From the NCBI GenBank assembly GCA_030704615.1, contig CM060733.1, positions 10,044,001 through 10,108,000 on the forward strand: DNA of 64,000 nucleotides, in the 5' to 3' direction. Numbering within the stretch: position 1 is the first letter of the stretch; each line of letters opens with the position of its first letter. The notes beneath the pieces were generated by a model, which saw nothing but the letters and a program-made list of their open reading frames with translations, was not told the origin of the DNA and searched no databases. Both the position numbers and the translations under genes were made by a program. The stretch is from Takakia lepidozioides. Its lineage: Eukaryota; Streptophyta; Takakiopsida; Takakiales; Takakiaceae. Positions 20,142 through 30,700 of this stretch are shown piece after piece.

Positions 20142-20931
20142 GAGCATCCCCACCCTACACTAAACCTAGCACACCAACGGAATACATCGATATTCAGTTT
20201 CAAGATGGGCTTGAACGAGTCCACACCCTTGACCCTAAACGCTACATCCCGTTAAGAACATCCCCACACCCTTGAGCCCGAAAGACTCACTATAACTTCA
20301 AAATTACATGATCGATTCAGGGCCTGTTGGGTTCTATGGCGAGGCAGCCCCGAATCGCGCACACCCTTGCCCTTGAATTGCCCACACTATCCCCGCGCAC
20401 CTCACCTCCCGTTGGCAGGAAGAGATTGCCAAGATGTTGACACGCACACCCTAGACATGGGCATGGTCACGTTGACTTGGATTCAGGGGCATATGCGGGG
20501 CCCTCAATACGGTGCTCGGGTTAAGTGCACGGAACAATATTCAGTGGCCATTTTTCATGGGATATAGGGTTCAGTGCAAGTGCAAGGGTGTGGACGTTTT
20601 CCCACCCACTATACCCTAATATTTCGTTGGCATGTTGGGTTCAGTGTAGGGTGGGGATGTCTTTGTGGGGACACACTGTACACTTACCAGCTGAGCTACC
20701 AGCCGATGTGCATCCCAAAATTCCTTTAAAAAAGTATGATTTTTTGCCAGATTTTAAAACATGGCTTGGCGGCGTTGCCAATGAGAACGCCAGAGGTGAA
20801 TGTGGGAGCCAATCTAGGCGGGGGATAACGTGGGCAGTTCAGGGCCGGGGTGTGTGACCTGCCACAGAACCCAATCACAATATTTGGGCGTTACAGGGAG
20901 TCTTTCGGGCTCAAGGGTGGGGATGATCTTA
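20142..20931. mobile_element. Cluster of overlapping MITE ends
   Basis: A fourth left end (GAGCATCCCCACCCTACACT) starts right after TTA at 20139-20141. Its complement appears at 20643-20660. A second inverted pair, ACATCCCCACACCCTTGAG with CCCGAAAGACTC at 20256-20287 and its complement at 20899-20928, overlaps rather than nests within the first. At least two elements of related families have been joined or rearranged here. No coding sequence was recognised. Confidence 0.5.
20670..20712 (-). repeat. tRNA-like A-box remnant
   Basis: On the minus strand, GGTAGCTCAGCTGGTAAG matches a tRNA 5' region with A box. No B box or cloverleaf follows, so this is probably a SINE fragment and not a tRNA gene. 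Confidence 0.35.
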
Positions 20932-21059
20932 CCCTCTTTATATACTATCTCAAGGAGCCCTTCTAGAAAGAGGCACACTGCCTCATCCCGCTTCCGGAAA
21001 GCTCTAGAACCAGAAGGAGGATCCACCCTCCTACTTCTATGCCTCATATTTCACCCATT

Positions 21060-21390
21060 CCAACAGAGGTTGGTAGATCGTGAGCACACTGGTGAGCACA
21101 AATGGCGTGAGCACAAACCCACGGTCACGGGGGTTTTATGTTTTTAAACCGCGGTCATATGAGCTATATGATTTCAAAACGGAATAAAACCCCAAAACCC
21201 TAATGCGAAATAAACACCCATAATGTATATCTACAAGCTCCAAGTTCCATATATCTACAGCTTTGGTATTCTACAAAAGAATAACACGTTAGAGAAAAAC
21301 AAAGTCACAATAACCAACACCATCCAAAACACACAAATACCAAACAATAGTTGAACAATTTAATATAATGAGGCAAACAACGAGTTTCGT
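21060..21390. other. AT-rich repeat-associated stretch
   Basis: Begins with three spaced copies of GTGAGCACA (21080-21114), words that recur as complements at 21698-21860. The rest is AT-rich with no gene. Confidence 0.4.
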
Positions 21391-21427
21391 TTAACCGAAA
21401 TAAATCAAGGTATCGGGTTTCCCTAGT

Positions 21428-21557
21428 GAAATAATGGGTTTCGCCAAAGAAATAGTGGTTTCGCTAGCGAAATAGTGGGGTTTGCCAATGAAATAGTGCA
21501 TTTTGCCAGCGACATAGTGGATTTCTACAGTGAAATAGTGGATTTCGCTGGCGAAAT
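21428..21557. repeat. 21-bp minisatellite, about six units
   Basis: Degenerate 21-bp units built on GAAATAGTGG-TTTCGCCAGC. Because the unit is a multiple of three, the minus strand stays open for 72 codons with a seven-residue repeat (FASEIHY, FTVEIHY and so on). I regard the open frame as a by-product. Confidence 0.75.
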
Positions 21558-21697
21558 TTTCAAGTATCGCTGCATAGGTCATTATCCTATAGTTTCGTGG
21601 GCGAAACAATATGTATTGTGTTTGGTTTAACCAAACCTAGCGTAACCTAAACCTAACGAAGTAGGGTGATAGGATAACTAACCCATCTACGTGTGGC

Positions 21698-21862
21698 GTG
21701 TGCTCACGTGAGCACAAGTCTGCTCACGTGCGCACAATTTGGTCCCCGCGAGCACAAATTTCCAATTTTAGTTTCGTTGCAACAACTTTTTGGGAATATT
21801 CGCAAATTTTGGAGCATTTTTTCTTCAGCTCACGCGAGCACGCACACAACAACATGAGCGTG
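21698..21862. repeat. CACGTG-centred palindromic repeat cluster
   Basis: GTGTGCTCACGTGAGCACAA, then CTGCTCACGTGCGCACAA, CCGCGAGCACAA and GCTCACGCGAGCACGCACAC follow one another. The first two contain CACGTG, the G-box core, but no gene starts nearby. With the GTGAGCACA copies at 21080-21114 this may be the two ends of one inverted-repeat element of about 0.78 kb. Confidence 0.5.
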
Positions 21863-22813
21863 CTCACACACTACGCAACCTCCAACAAAAGTGTCCTCCC
21901 TCCCCATTGGCCGCTCTAGTCCTCCCGACTCTAGGACTCCATCACTTGGACTCCATGACTTCACTCCATGGTTATGTATAAGGATAAATTTTTATTTTAG
22001 TATATCCACCGGTTATCTATTCTACAAAATTCTTCAAATTTAGACGGTTGGAAGTGTCCTAAAATTGGCAGATATATATGCAATTGGTGGTTACATATAA
22101 TATATTGAATGGGCACTTGTATTTCTCAATGATTTTAAAAAAAAATAATCAATTCACACATGACATCCCTAGGGGCTCCAGGATGGAGCAGCTTGGCCAT
22201 GAGCTATGTCACAAAGAAACCCTCTATCACCACCTCAGTGGAAAGGAGCCTGGAACTGAACTAGTCAGGTGCGCCGTTAGTAACTTCAAACTTCAAACTT
22301 AGTAATTTCAAACTTCCCCAATGCCCATGGCATTAACGCTACCTCCCTCCTCTGCGTACATCTATAAAAAATAGATTCAAAGCAAACAGTGTGTGACAAA
22401 TTTGAAGCAAAACGATCTGTTCATAGTTCATAAACCTGAAGCCTAACTAGACATCGTATTCATGCTCTAGATGCTGATGTAGCTTGCTGATTCATTGAAT
22501 GCCTTCAATGGAGAGACAATGCTAGAAATGCAACTGCGTTGTGTGAGTAGGAACGTGTCCTATACATAACTGTAACCGCTCTAGGGGGTCAAAACGCCTT
22601 ATTAATCCGGGTATGCAGTGTAGTGCTAACCTTAATATAGGGTACATATACATATACATACTCACCTCCCAACCGTCGGTTATCTATTTGCTCTATTTTG
22701 CAAAAATACCCTGCATGCAATTATGTATACCTACTAACCGAGGTGGTAACCGACTCACTAACCGGGGTAGAGTGCTATACCTGGCCAACACTGGTTCGGA
22801 CGACTAATAACTA
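21863..22813. other. AT-rich intergenic sequence
   Basis: No gene, RNA or clear element recognised. Confidence 0.4.
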
Positions 22814-22821
22814 GGTACATA

Positions 22822-23053
22822 ACTAACAGTCAGTGGCTTAGTTGGTAAATGCACTCAGTGCCACCCAGATGACTCTGGGGTCAAATCCTGCGACTTGACG
22901 GGTGTGGTCCACTCTTCTCCCCCTTCCCTGCACAGGTGTCGCATCGGAAAGCCTTCACGCCGAGGTTACTGAAGGTTATTTTCTCCTCTCTCTATCAAGG
23001 GGCCTGATCGAGCTGTCGATCCCAGGTGTTTCCCTTATGAAAAAAAAAAAAGG
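22822..23053 (+). mobile_element. tRNA-derived SINE
   Basis: The head is tRNA-like: an A box TGGCTTAGTTGG at 22834-22845 and a B box GGGTCAAATCC at 22878-22888, spaced as in tRNA genes, which is the internal promoter for RNA polymerase III. A tRNA-unrelated body of about 150 bases follows and ends in a run of A (from about 23039 to 23051). The element is flanked by an 8-bp target-site duplication, GGTACATA, at 22814-22821 and 23054-23061. All expected SINE parts are present, so the insertion is likely fairly young. A cloverleaf does not fold convincingly, so it is not a tRNA gene. Confidence 0.85.
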
Positions 23054-23061
23054 GGTACATA

Positions 23062-24121
23062 CTTTACCAAAGCTCTCCCCTGCTCATGGAATTCCAAGGG
23101 TGTATCATGTGGTCTTACCCCGAACATAGCACGCTGAAGACAGAGTAAGATGGTCATCAGGTTTGTACTCAAGCTCATCACTGGCATGACCAAATCTGAT
23201 CACTGAACCATATGTTAGCCCCATGTCTCCTGAAGAAGCATGTACCATGAAAGACACTTTAATCTTCATAAATGACATAGGATATCCCATAATTTCAATT
23301 AGGCACTTTTCTTATCAAATGCCATCTTATTGCAACCGGTATTGCGCAACAAACTACATGTATGACATCGCCATTGGCACAATTTTGAGGGAATCAATCA
23401 AGATCCCACGACTCTGACACCTACAGAAGCCAAGATACCTTAAGATGTGCTTCTTTTCAAGGGATTTGGGGTGTCATGGATTCGTATGTCCAGTCCACCT
23501 TTGAGCCATTCAACTTACGAGATGGTACTTTCGGAAGAAAGAAAAGCTGGGAGCCCATGCATTGTGTAGTTTGCATGCATGCTCAAGTTGTATACAAGCG
23601 CAAAGCCACAGAAGTCACCTGTCACACATCGAACACAGAGCAAGGGAGTTTAATATGAATCATTTCACCATAAAGGACAAAGCAGACAATATACAATCAA
23701 AGGAAGACACAAATGACGGCATCAAATTAGGGGAATAATGTGGTACAGATCGCTAAACATGACATGCATACATGCCACCAACTAATGCCTTCATCCTCGT
23801 GTGGATGATGTAGGACTTAGATGAGGATTCTCCATACAAGTTGTTGCAAGCTACTTTTAGGACTGTAGTAAACACTATGGAACTCTGTCAAGAAATATAA
23901 AGCTACAGTAAGTTGATTACCATCAATACCCTGGAACACTTGGGACCCAAAGTCAAGTGCTGTTGCAGAGGAGTCCTGTATTGAGAAATCCCCACTCAGG
24001 CATGCCATAAATCATTTGAGAATAGTATTTTTGAATAATCCTACAGTGTGTAGTATGCTCATTTGACGTGTTGTGAGACCGCCAAGAAATAAACTCGAGG
24101 GTGTAAATTTGGAATGCTTAC
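23062..24121. other. Intergenic or 3' region of the TraB-like gene
   Basis: No supported gene. Minus-strand frames at 23817-24008 and around 24012-24121 might include terminal exons of the TraB-like gene, but splice phases did not settle. Confidence 0.35.
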
Positions 24122-24335
24122 CCTGTCCAAACATGTTGCAGTACCCAGTTGTCAAACTCTGCGAGTTGAGATGCATAGCTGAGATGAAGCCATAGCCAGG
24201 ACTCGTAACTACTCTTTCCACATCCAGTGATGGCTGTCGGGTTGGAGATTCACCGGCATGCAACACAAGTTGATGAGCCACCTGATATTTTAAAAGGCTG
24301 CTCAATCAGCATAGTCTTTTCATCTCCAATCAACC

Positions 24336-27300
24336 TCAGCTAATCCTGCCTTTTGTATTATACAAATCAGTGTAGATGTGGTCCCACTGACCCTCAGGGA
24401 CTCCAGAAACCTGCGAAAGATTCTTTAGCCCGCGTCCAAGTCTAGCCACTGCAGGAGCTAACGGGGCTGCAGCAATGGCCCGTTCAATCCCATCCCCATA
24501 AAACCAGATACCAGCTCCTGCTACCACACTACTACCGAAGAGTAACCATGGGCTGCGCCCAACTGGCTTGCCCTGTTTCTTCCTCATCACACTGTAAAAT
24601 GTTGTACGGATTGCTGATAGAGATGCCTTCTCAGCTGCAGCAACCATGCTTTGAGCAGCTGTCCGTACCTTCTCTGCTGAAAAGAAAGCTTTTGCAACTG
24701 AGGCTTTTGCTGATGTGGCAGCTGATGTGGCAGCAGACTTTGCGGCAGCGGACCCCAAGAGGGCCTTGCTGGGTACTACAGCTTTTATTGCAGGCATCAC
24801 CACCTTTGATGCTGGAGACACCCCTTTGGCTAATGCAACTGCAATGCTACGCTTTGTCTGCAGTAAACCAAGCTTTGCTATCGTGGAGGCTTTTAGTGTT
24901 GCCAAAGTCATAAGGGGAGATATAGGGCCCCAGTTGGAAAGGGATGATAGGCCAACAGCTGCTGCTGCTCCTGCCCCAACAACAACTGCAGCCTTTGTCT
25001 CCTGCTTATCCATCAGGCTCATCCTTGACACCCTTGACAGGAAGTTGCCTTCTTCTCCCTCTTCCATTGAGATGTAGCATTCGTTGGCCAGAGCTGAAAC
25101 TTCTTCTGGAACTGGAGTTGTCCAGTGTTGGCGGATACCCGCCACCCTGCTCACATCCATGACTGCCACTACAGTCCCTGATTTCTTTGCTTGCTGCTGG
25201 AGCGCTTGAGCTAGTAACGCATGACACTTGTCCTCATAAGAGAGGTCATAGAAATCAGCTGGGGTAGTCTTTGATGACTTTCTCTTCGGTTTGGATGGCA
25301 CCTGTGTTGCTTTTTTATTGCACTGTACCCGAAGCATCTCTACAGCAAGACGGAAGCGGTGAGCCTCAAGAAGGTCTTCTGGACTAACCTTTCTTCCATT
25401 CTCCACATCCTGGAGCAACTTGCTAGTACATTGCAATGCTCGATAAAGAGCTGGGGTGCCAAATATTTCATACACGGTTGTGAGAAAAGGGAAGAAGGGG
25501 CTGGCAAATGCTGGGCAGTTGCTCTCTTGGCCACCTGGAGGCACTTGTGAAGGAACTTGTGGGCCATCATTCCTGTTGTCATGAAAACAGTTAATACATG
25601 AGATTTTCACTAGCTGATGGATGATCCACCCAGGAGCCTCTTCTGGTCCAACTTGAATTTCATTGAAGTACAGAAGAGCTTTTCATGGTTGTGGTAAACT
25701 ACTGAAATGTATCTTGAACAATCTTCCTCGCATGTCTTGTTTCTCTCTCCTTCTCCTTTCTGTTCTGTCCAAATTGTAAAGTGGGTCTATGGCGGGGGAT
25801 TGATGCAAGTGCATAACTGTTGTCTGTTTGTGCAGAAGGTGGGGAGGGGGAATCAATCATTTAAACTGTAATGCATTGTACAGCATGAAAATCCTAAGAA
25901 GGGATCCAAGCTGGATCACTCAAGGGAGCTGACCAATCCCCGTGCTGGCCACTCCAGTGGGGAGAGGCAAGTCTAATATTTTTGCTAGGCAGTGACAATC
26001 TTTACTCTCTGGAAAGATTAGCAGATCTAAGTGCCACCAAAATTCCAGTGGGGGAACTCTGCTTTGTCTGCTGAAAAGCCCTGCACCAGAATTTGTTGTG
26101 CAGGTCTACAGCAGTGGATACTACGCAAACCAAACAATCTGAAATTTCATGTTTACCAATCCCTGAGCTCATAGTCATAAGCACTACAGATCCAATTTCC
26201 ATCTCCAATACATAGGTTCTTAATACCGAAAGTATGTAATCTTGTGAGTATGATGGAAAACCCAGCATGATGCACTCCAATTCGGCCCCTACAAGCTTGA
26301 TGTGCACAAACATAGAATCTACCTAGCTACTGTCGTTATTTTACTGCAGGGAATTTTGAAGTTTCGGACTGATCTAGCAAATAGGCATCTTAAGGCAAAT
26401 TCGGATGAAATCTAACAATACATACAAGCATGAAAACTTCCTCTCAGGCAGTCATCAGCACTGTGACCAGCGCAAGCAAACCTTCAAGACTGGATTGCAT
26501 GATCAATTTACGTTCCTCGAATGAGAAAAAACCAAAAGGATCATAGCTGGTCATAGGGGTTAAATTTCCTGGTTAAAGCTCTTCTTACGAGAAATTTGGA
26601 GATCGTAACTCACTTTCAATTCCTGAAGGACTCTCCAGCGAGATGATAAGACCTCGTCAGCATCTCATTTCAGGCTAATGGGAAAAGAGGCTAACCTTTC
26701 CGCGCGTATGGCAGATGTTTCATAGTCCTCTCCTCCAAGTTGGGGCAAACTGACGGCTAGCAAGTCGCTCCACATCGCCCTGTCTTGATGTGACATTTGG
26801 GAAGAAAAATAAGCAAAACTCTTGGATAGCTGGCTTCCAGAACTTCCTTCGCTCCGATCGTCCTCCTCTTTGAGAGCTTCATGTGCACGAAAAGGAAAAT
26901 CCAGGTAGTGAAAGGAGGCTTCACACTCTGATGCGGCACGCTTTGCTTCCACTACATGTCCAAAGAAACCGGTCCCAAATATGGATCTCAATGATTCAAT
27001 CCTAGCCCTACTGTCAAAAACAACAGCCTCCCCATCCGTGGCAAAACACTCGTGTACCACACCAATGGATGTAGTGGGGACTGCCGGATAATCTGGTTCT
27101 GCAGCAGCGTACCTCTCTTCTTCTTTCATGGATTCCAAATTCTGTGCCTCAATCTGAGTCACCACAGCTTTGGGTTTTGCAGCAGCAACTAAATCATGCA
27201 CATCCGTCGCGGATTTCTCAGACAATGCTGCTACGGATAGTACGTACACTACTGCAGAGGGCGAATCCGGTGGCCTGAGTGCCAAAACAAATTGAGCAGT

Positions 27301-27399
27301 CGTCGGACGCAGCTCCAAGCTGTCCACAAGCTTCCTCGACACGGCTATGTCGCTCGGCTGCCAGAGCGAGCGGATCCAGCCCAGCCCCCAGGCCTCCAT
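24336..27399 (-). CDS. TraB-like domain protein with C-terminal membrane segment
   Basis: Two minus-strand exons, 27399-26696 and 25572-24336, join in matching phase and code about 646 residues. The first carries VVYVLSVAALSEKSATDVHD, resembling the strand-turn start of TraB domains (GTAHVS--S--DV). The second has AHRFRLAVEMLR and GTVVAVMDVSRVAGIRQHW, like the GK-VVAVVG--H--GI motif. An Ala-rich region follows, then a probable membrane helix (SPWLLFGSSVVAGAGIWFYG). TraB-family proteins in plants are organelle-membrane proteins of poorly known activity. The two histidines of the family's metal-type motifs appear replaced (Ala and Arg), so catalysis may be lost. A further exon at 24281-24122 (starting VAHQLVLHAGESP) could be joined in phase after NLSQ through a weak donor, giving an alternative C-terminus. 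The gene is head to head with MPP10. Confidence 0.6.
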
Positions 27400-27787
27400 C
27401 GCCTGCCAGAATACAAAGCACCACCCTTCTTCTCTTCTCTTCTCTTGTACTGCGGCCCACGTTACCTCTCTAATCTGATCCGGCCGTTTAGTAACGGCAT
27501 CTCCAACTTAACCATGGTCAACCATGGTTAAGTTGGAGATGCCGTTACTAAACGGCCGGATTAGATTAGATACTACTACCGACAGTCGTTAACGTTAGGA
27601 TTCAAAGTTAGGGTTTATGGTGTTGAGCGACGTGTGAGGGTTTATGGAAGCTTGCGGGATGTGCGAGGGAGAGAGAGAGAGATCTTGCGATGGAGATGCA
27701 CAATTGGAGAATGGAAGGGGAAGGGAAGGCGTGGTGTGAGACATCGCATTAGCTAGGGTTTTGATTGGCTGGGTAGAGCCGGACGAG
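27400..27787. promoter_or_regulatory. Shared divergent promoter region, TraB-like gene and MPP10
   Basis: Only about 390 bases separate the two predicted start codons, so both promoters must lie here. It contains CT-rich sequence on the TraB side, the long hairpin at 27469-27570, and a GA-rich stretch (27668-27685) on the MPP10 side. No TATA box stands out. Confidence 0.5.
27469..27570. repeat. Near-perfect hairpin with 50-bp arms
   Basis: Arms 27469-27518 and 27521-27570 are complementary over 50 bases with a single mismatch, separated by CA. The inner ends contain CCATGG; the arms include GGCATCTCCAACTTAACC, reminiscent of GAGCATCTCCA MITE ends elsewhere in the window. It is likely a solo foldback MITE or a young inverted duplication. 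Confidence 0.9.
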
Positions 27788-30700
27788 ATGGATGCAGAGA
27801 TGGAAGCGGAGCAACATGGAGTGTTGAAAGCTGTGGGGACTGTGCAGGTGAAAGCTAGAGAGAAGGATGAGAAGGAAAAGGCTCTTGATTTCGTGAGGGA
27901 TGCGGAGCCTACTGCGTGGTTGGCTGCGTCTGCGTCGTTGGTGCAAAGTGCGAGGGTGGCGTCGGAGTTTCTATTTGCTCTTGCAGCGTCGCACACGGAG
28001 AAGTCTCCGTTAGAGAAGCTTTTGACAGACAGATTCGATGCGGAGCAGATTTGGCAGCAGATTGACCTCCAGGCGAATCCCATTCTGGCGTCCATTCGCC
28101 GGCGTCTTCGCCGTCTTGAAAAGACCCCAGCCAATTCTTTCTTCTTACCAGGGAAGCTGGAGGGGGACGATGCTGGCGCTCGAGCGGGTTCAGTTCCAAG
28201 CGGTGAGCTCTCATGCATTTTCTGTCTAATGTATAGCAGCGAGAGCCTTTCTTTGCATGTGCCGAGAGTTATGAAACTATGGAAGGAGCTATGTGAATAT
28301 GGATCATCAAGCTTTGGGTGGTCGGACCAAATTCGCAACAGCTGTGATTGCAGGAAGCGGCGATAGTTATGAACAGATCTGTCGATTTGCAGCTCTCAGT
28401 GATTCTCAAAATATATTTTCGGTGACATGCGAAAGTCGAACCTGTCACCATACTTTGGAGCCATTTGATGGACCCAATCAGCACCGATTGGTTCATTTGT
28501 CATCAAGCTTATGAATGGATGATAATGTTTGGGGGAGACATAGGTGAAACATGCTGCAGAGCCAGGATTCTATCAACGTGATGCACAAATGGCGTGGATT
28601 TGACTACTGTATTGGCTATCTGTCTCAGTTTGTTTTACTTCAGCATTTTTTAGCAGACATGGAAGTGATCAGATGGTTTCATATTATTCCTCTGCAGGAC
28701 AGGCAAAGCATTTAGCAAAGGACAGCGATTTGGAAGAAGGGAAATTGGACTTGGATGATGGCCGAGAGTCAGGCTCAGAGAGTGGACGCGAGGGTGCAGA
28801 AGCTGATGATGGGCCAGACATGGAGGAGGGCCCCAATTCTGAAGAAGACGAGTATGATGATTATGATGAAGGTACTAAGAATGATTAAATATGCACTTGC
28901 ACTTCAATCCAGGCATTTAGGTGTAAACTAAACATATCCGCCGTGAGCTGCAGTTCATATTCTTACTGTGTAAACTGCAGTTTGGGACCTACTGCAACTG
29001 CACTTGGACTTTTGATGTAGATGGGGTATTAGTGCAACCACTAAAGATTTCCCATTGGCTAGTGCATGATGCTTGGTGTTCTTCCATGTGCTCTTCTGGT
29101 CTTCTATTCTTTTTCTTCGGTGCCCCATGGGCCCTGTGGTTTTCCTACATCTTAAACTCCTTCTGCCTCTCTTGGGGCCCAACTGGGTGCCTGGCGAAAG
29201 TGGGTCATGGTACCCAGTCCTTGTATGCAACATCTGCTGTCTTATACTTCTCAGTAGAATTGTCTCTTGCAGAGGCAAAGAATGCGGTGGAAGACAAGTT
29301 TTTGAGGTTGAATGAGATGGAGAAGTTTCTGGATCAGGCAGATGCTGAGGATGCTGGCATACCTGCTCTCTCTGCGAGTGATGGTGATGCTGACGAGACA
29401 GCTGCCAGGGGTGGAGACGATGAAGATGATGACAATGATTTTGATGTAACTTCCCTCCGTCTACTCAAATCCAGTAATCTAAACCTGTGATGCATGTACG
29501 GTTGTGGGGTCACCAGCTGTGTGTTGGCTTAATTGTGATTGGTGAAGGTTGGTTTAAATAGCATTGCCTTCTGTGGGGGCACCAAGTGAACATACATTGT
29601 ATTCCCAGGTGAGTTGTGTACACTGCCAACTGCGGAAGAGTAAGGGTTCTGCGGAACATGGCTGTGACATTGAATAAGCCCTTAGGCTGAACTCAGTTTT
29701 TCAATCTAAGTAATCGTGCATCATACCTCTTTTGTAGATGGATGATGCCCTCAACTTTTCAGCGCAATTGGTGGGCAAGGGTCAAAAGGGTGAAACTTGG
29801 GGTCCAAGGTATGTTGCACTTCCTTTGGAGAAATTATCTTCTATGAGATGAAGGTCTTTTAGTGCAAGTTGTAGAGTTCTGGCCTTGGTTCGATGCTAGA
29901 GCATGTTAACTTCCACTCAATGATTTCAAGAGTGCAGCTTGGAGCTCTCCTTTTTCTCTATTTAAAAGTGAGCAAAGTGTAATCTGCATAATAGACTGTA
30001 TGAACAAAATGCAAACTGACCTCGGGTCTCTTACTGTTTAATCAGCAGTATTCAGAGGAGTTGAACTCTGTTGTGCGGCAGGTGATGTCTGTGTGTTGTG
30101 TTCAAGAAACAGAGAGGGCCTCTTGCATGACAACTGGTGTTTTACTGCATTTCACAGATATTCAGATTTTGTCAGCATGGGTAAGAAACAGAAAGCCAGA
30201 ACTACTGGGGGAAATGGCGGCAATGGTGATCTTGCAGAAAGTGATGATGAGGATGAGGAGGATGAGATAGCAGACGACGTTGATAGTGATCAGGAGCCAA
30301 GGCCTTCTAGTGTTCAAGACATATCGGACCCATTGCAGGTGGCGTGATGACCTTGAACACTGGATTCTTGAAGGAGTGTATTTTTAGGATTCAAGTGAGA
30401 CAACTTAAAAATGTGAAGGCCCGTCTTGATTTAAAGTTGCTTGGAGGTGGGGTGCAACAATGATTGCCTTTATCATGGACGGGCAGGCTACATCTGGGCT
30501 GGTGGAGGAAGTAATCATTTCATAATGGGATCTGCACACTCTATCCAAGTATGGAGCCAGTAAAGAACTCACCATGAGATCTTAAAATTACTCTGAGTCT
30601 GGTTTAATGACTCCTGGGATTGAAGTGTCGATCTGGGGATGAAAGGCTACACTGAACCTGACAGTTGTGTGGTACATTGCCAGGAAAACATGCTGTCAAC

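Noticed and set aside
21391-21609. 72-codon minus-strand frame as a repeat protein
   Set aside because: Explained by a 21-bp minisatellite; no sign of expression signals.
22834-22900. Possible tRNA gene
   Set aside because: A and B boxes are present, but no convincing cloverleaf forms, and the poly(A) tail and target duplication show a SINE.
24548-25162. Plus-strand frames over the TraB-like gene
   Set aside because: They are shadows of the minus-strand exon, whose Ala-rich codons keep the opposite strand open.
26002-26313. 103-codon minus-strand frame as a gene
   Set aside because: It lies in the single intron of the TraB-like gene and has no recognisable domain.
27595-28338. 247-codon minus-strand frame
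   Set aside because: It lies opposite MPP10 exon 1 and its leader and has low-complexity composition; MPP10 is unambiguous.
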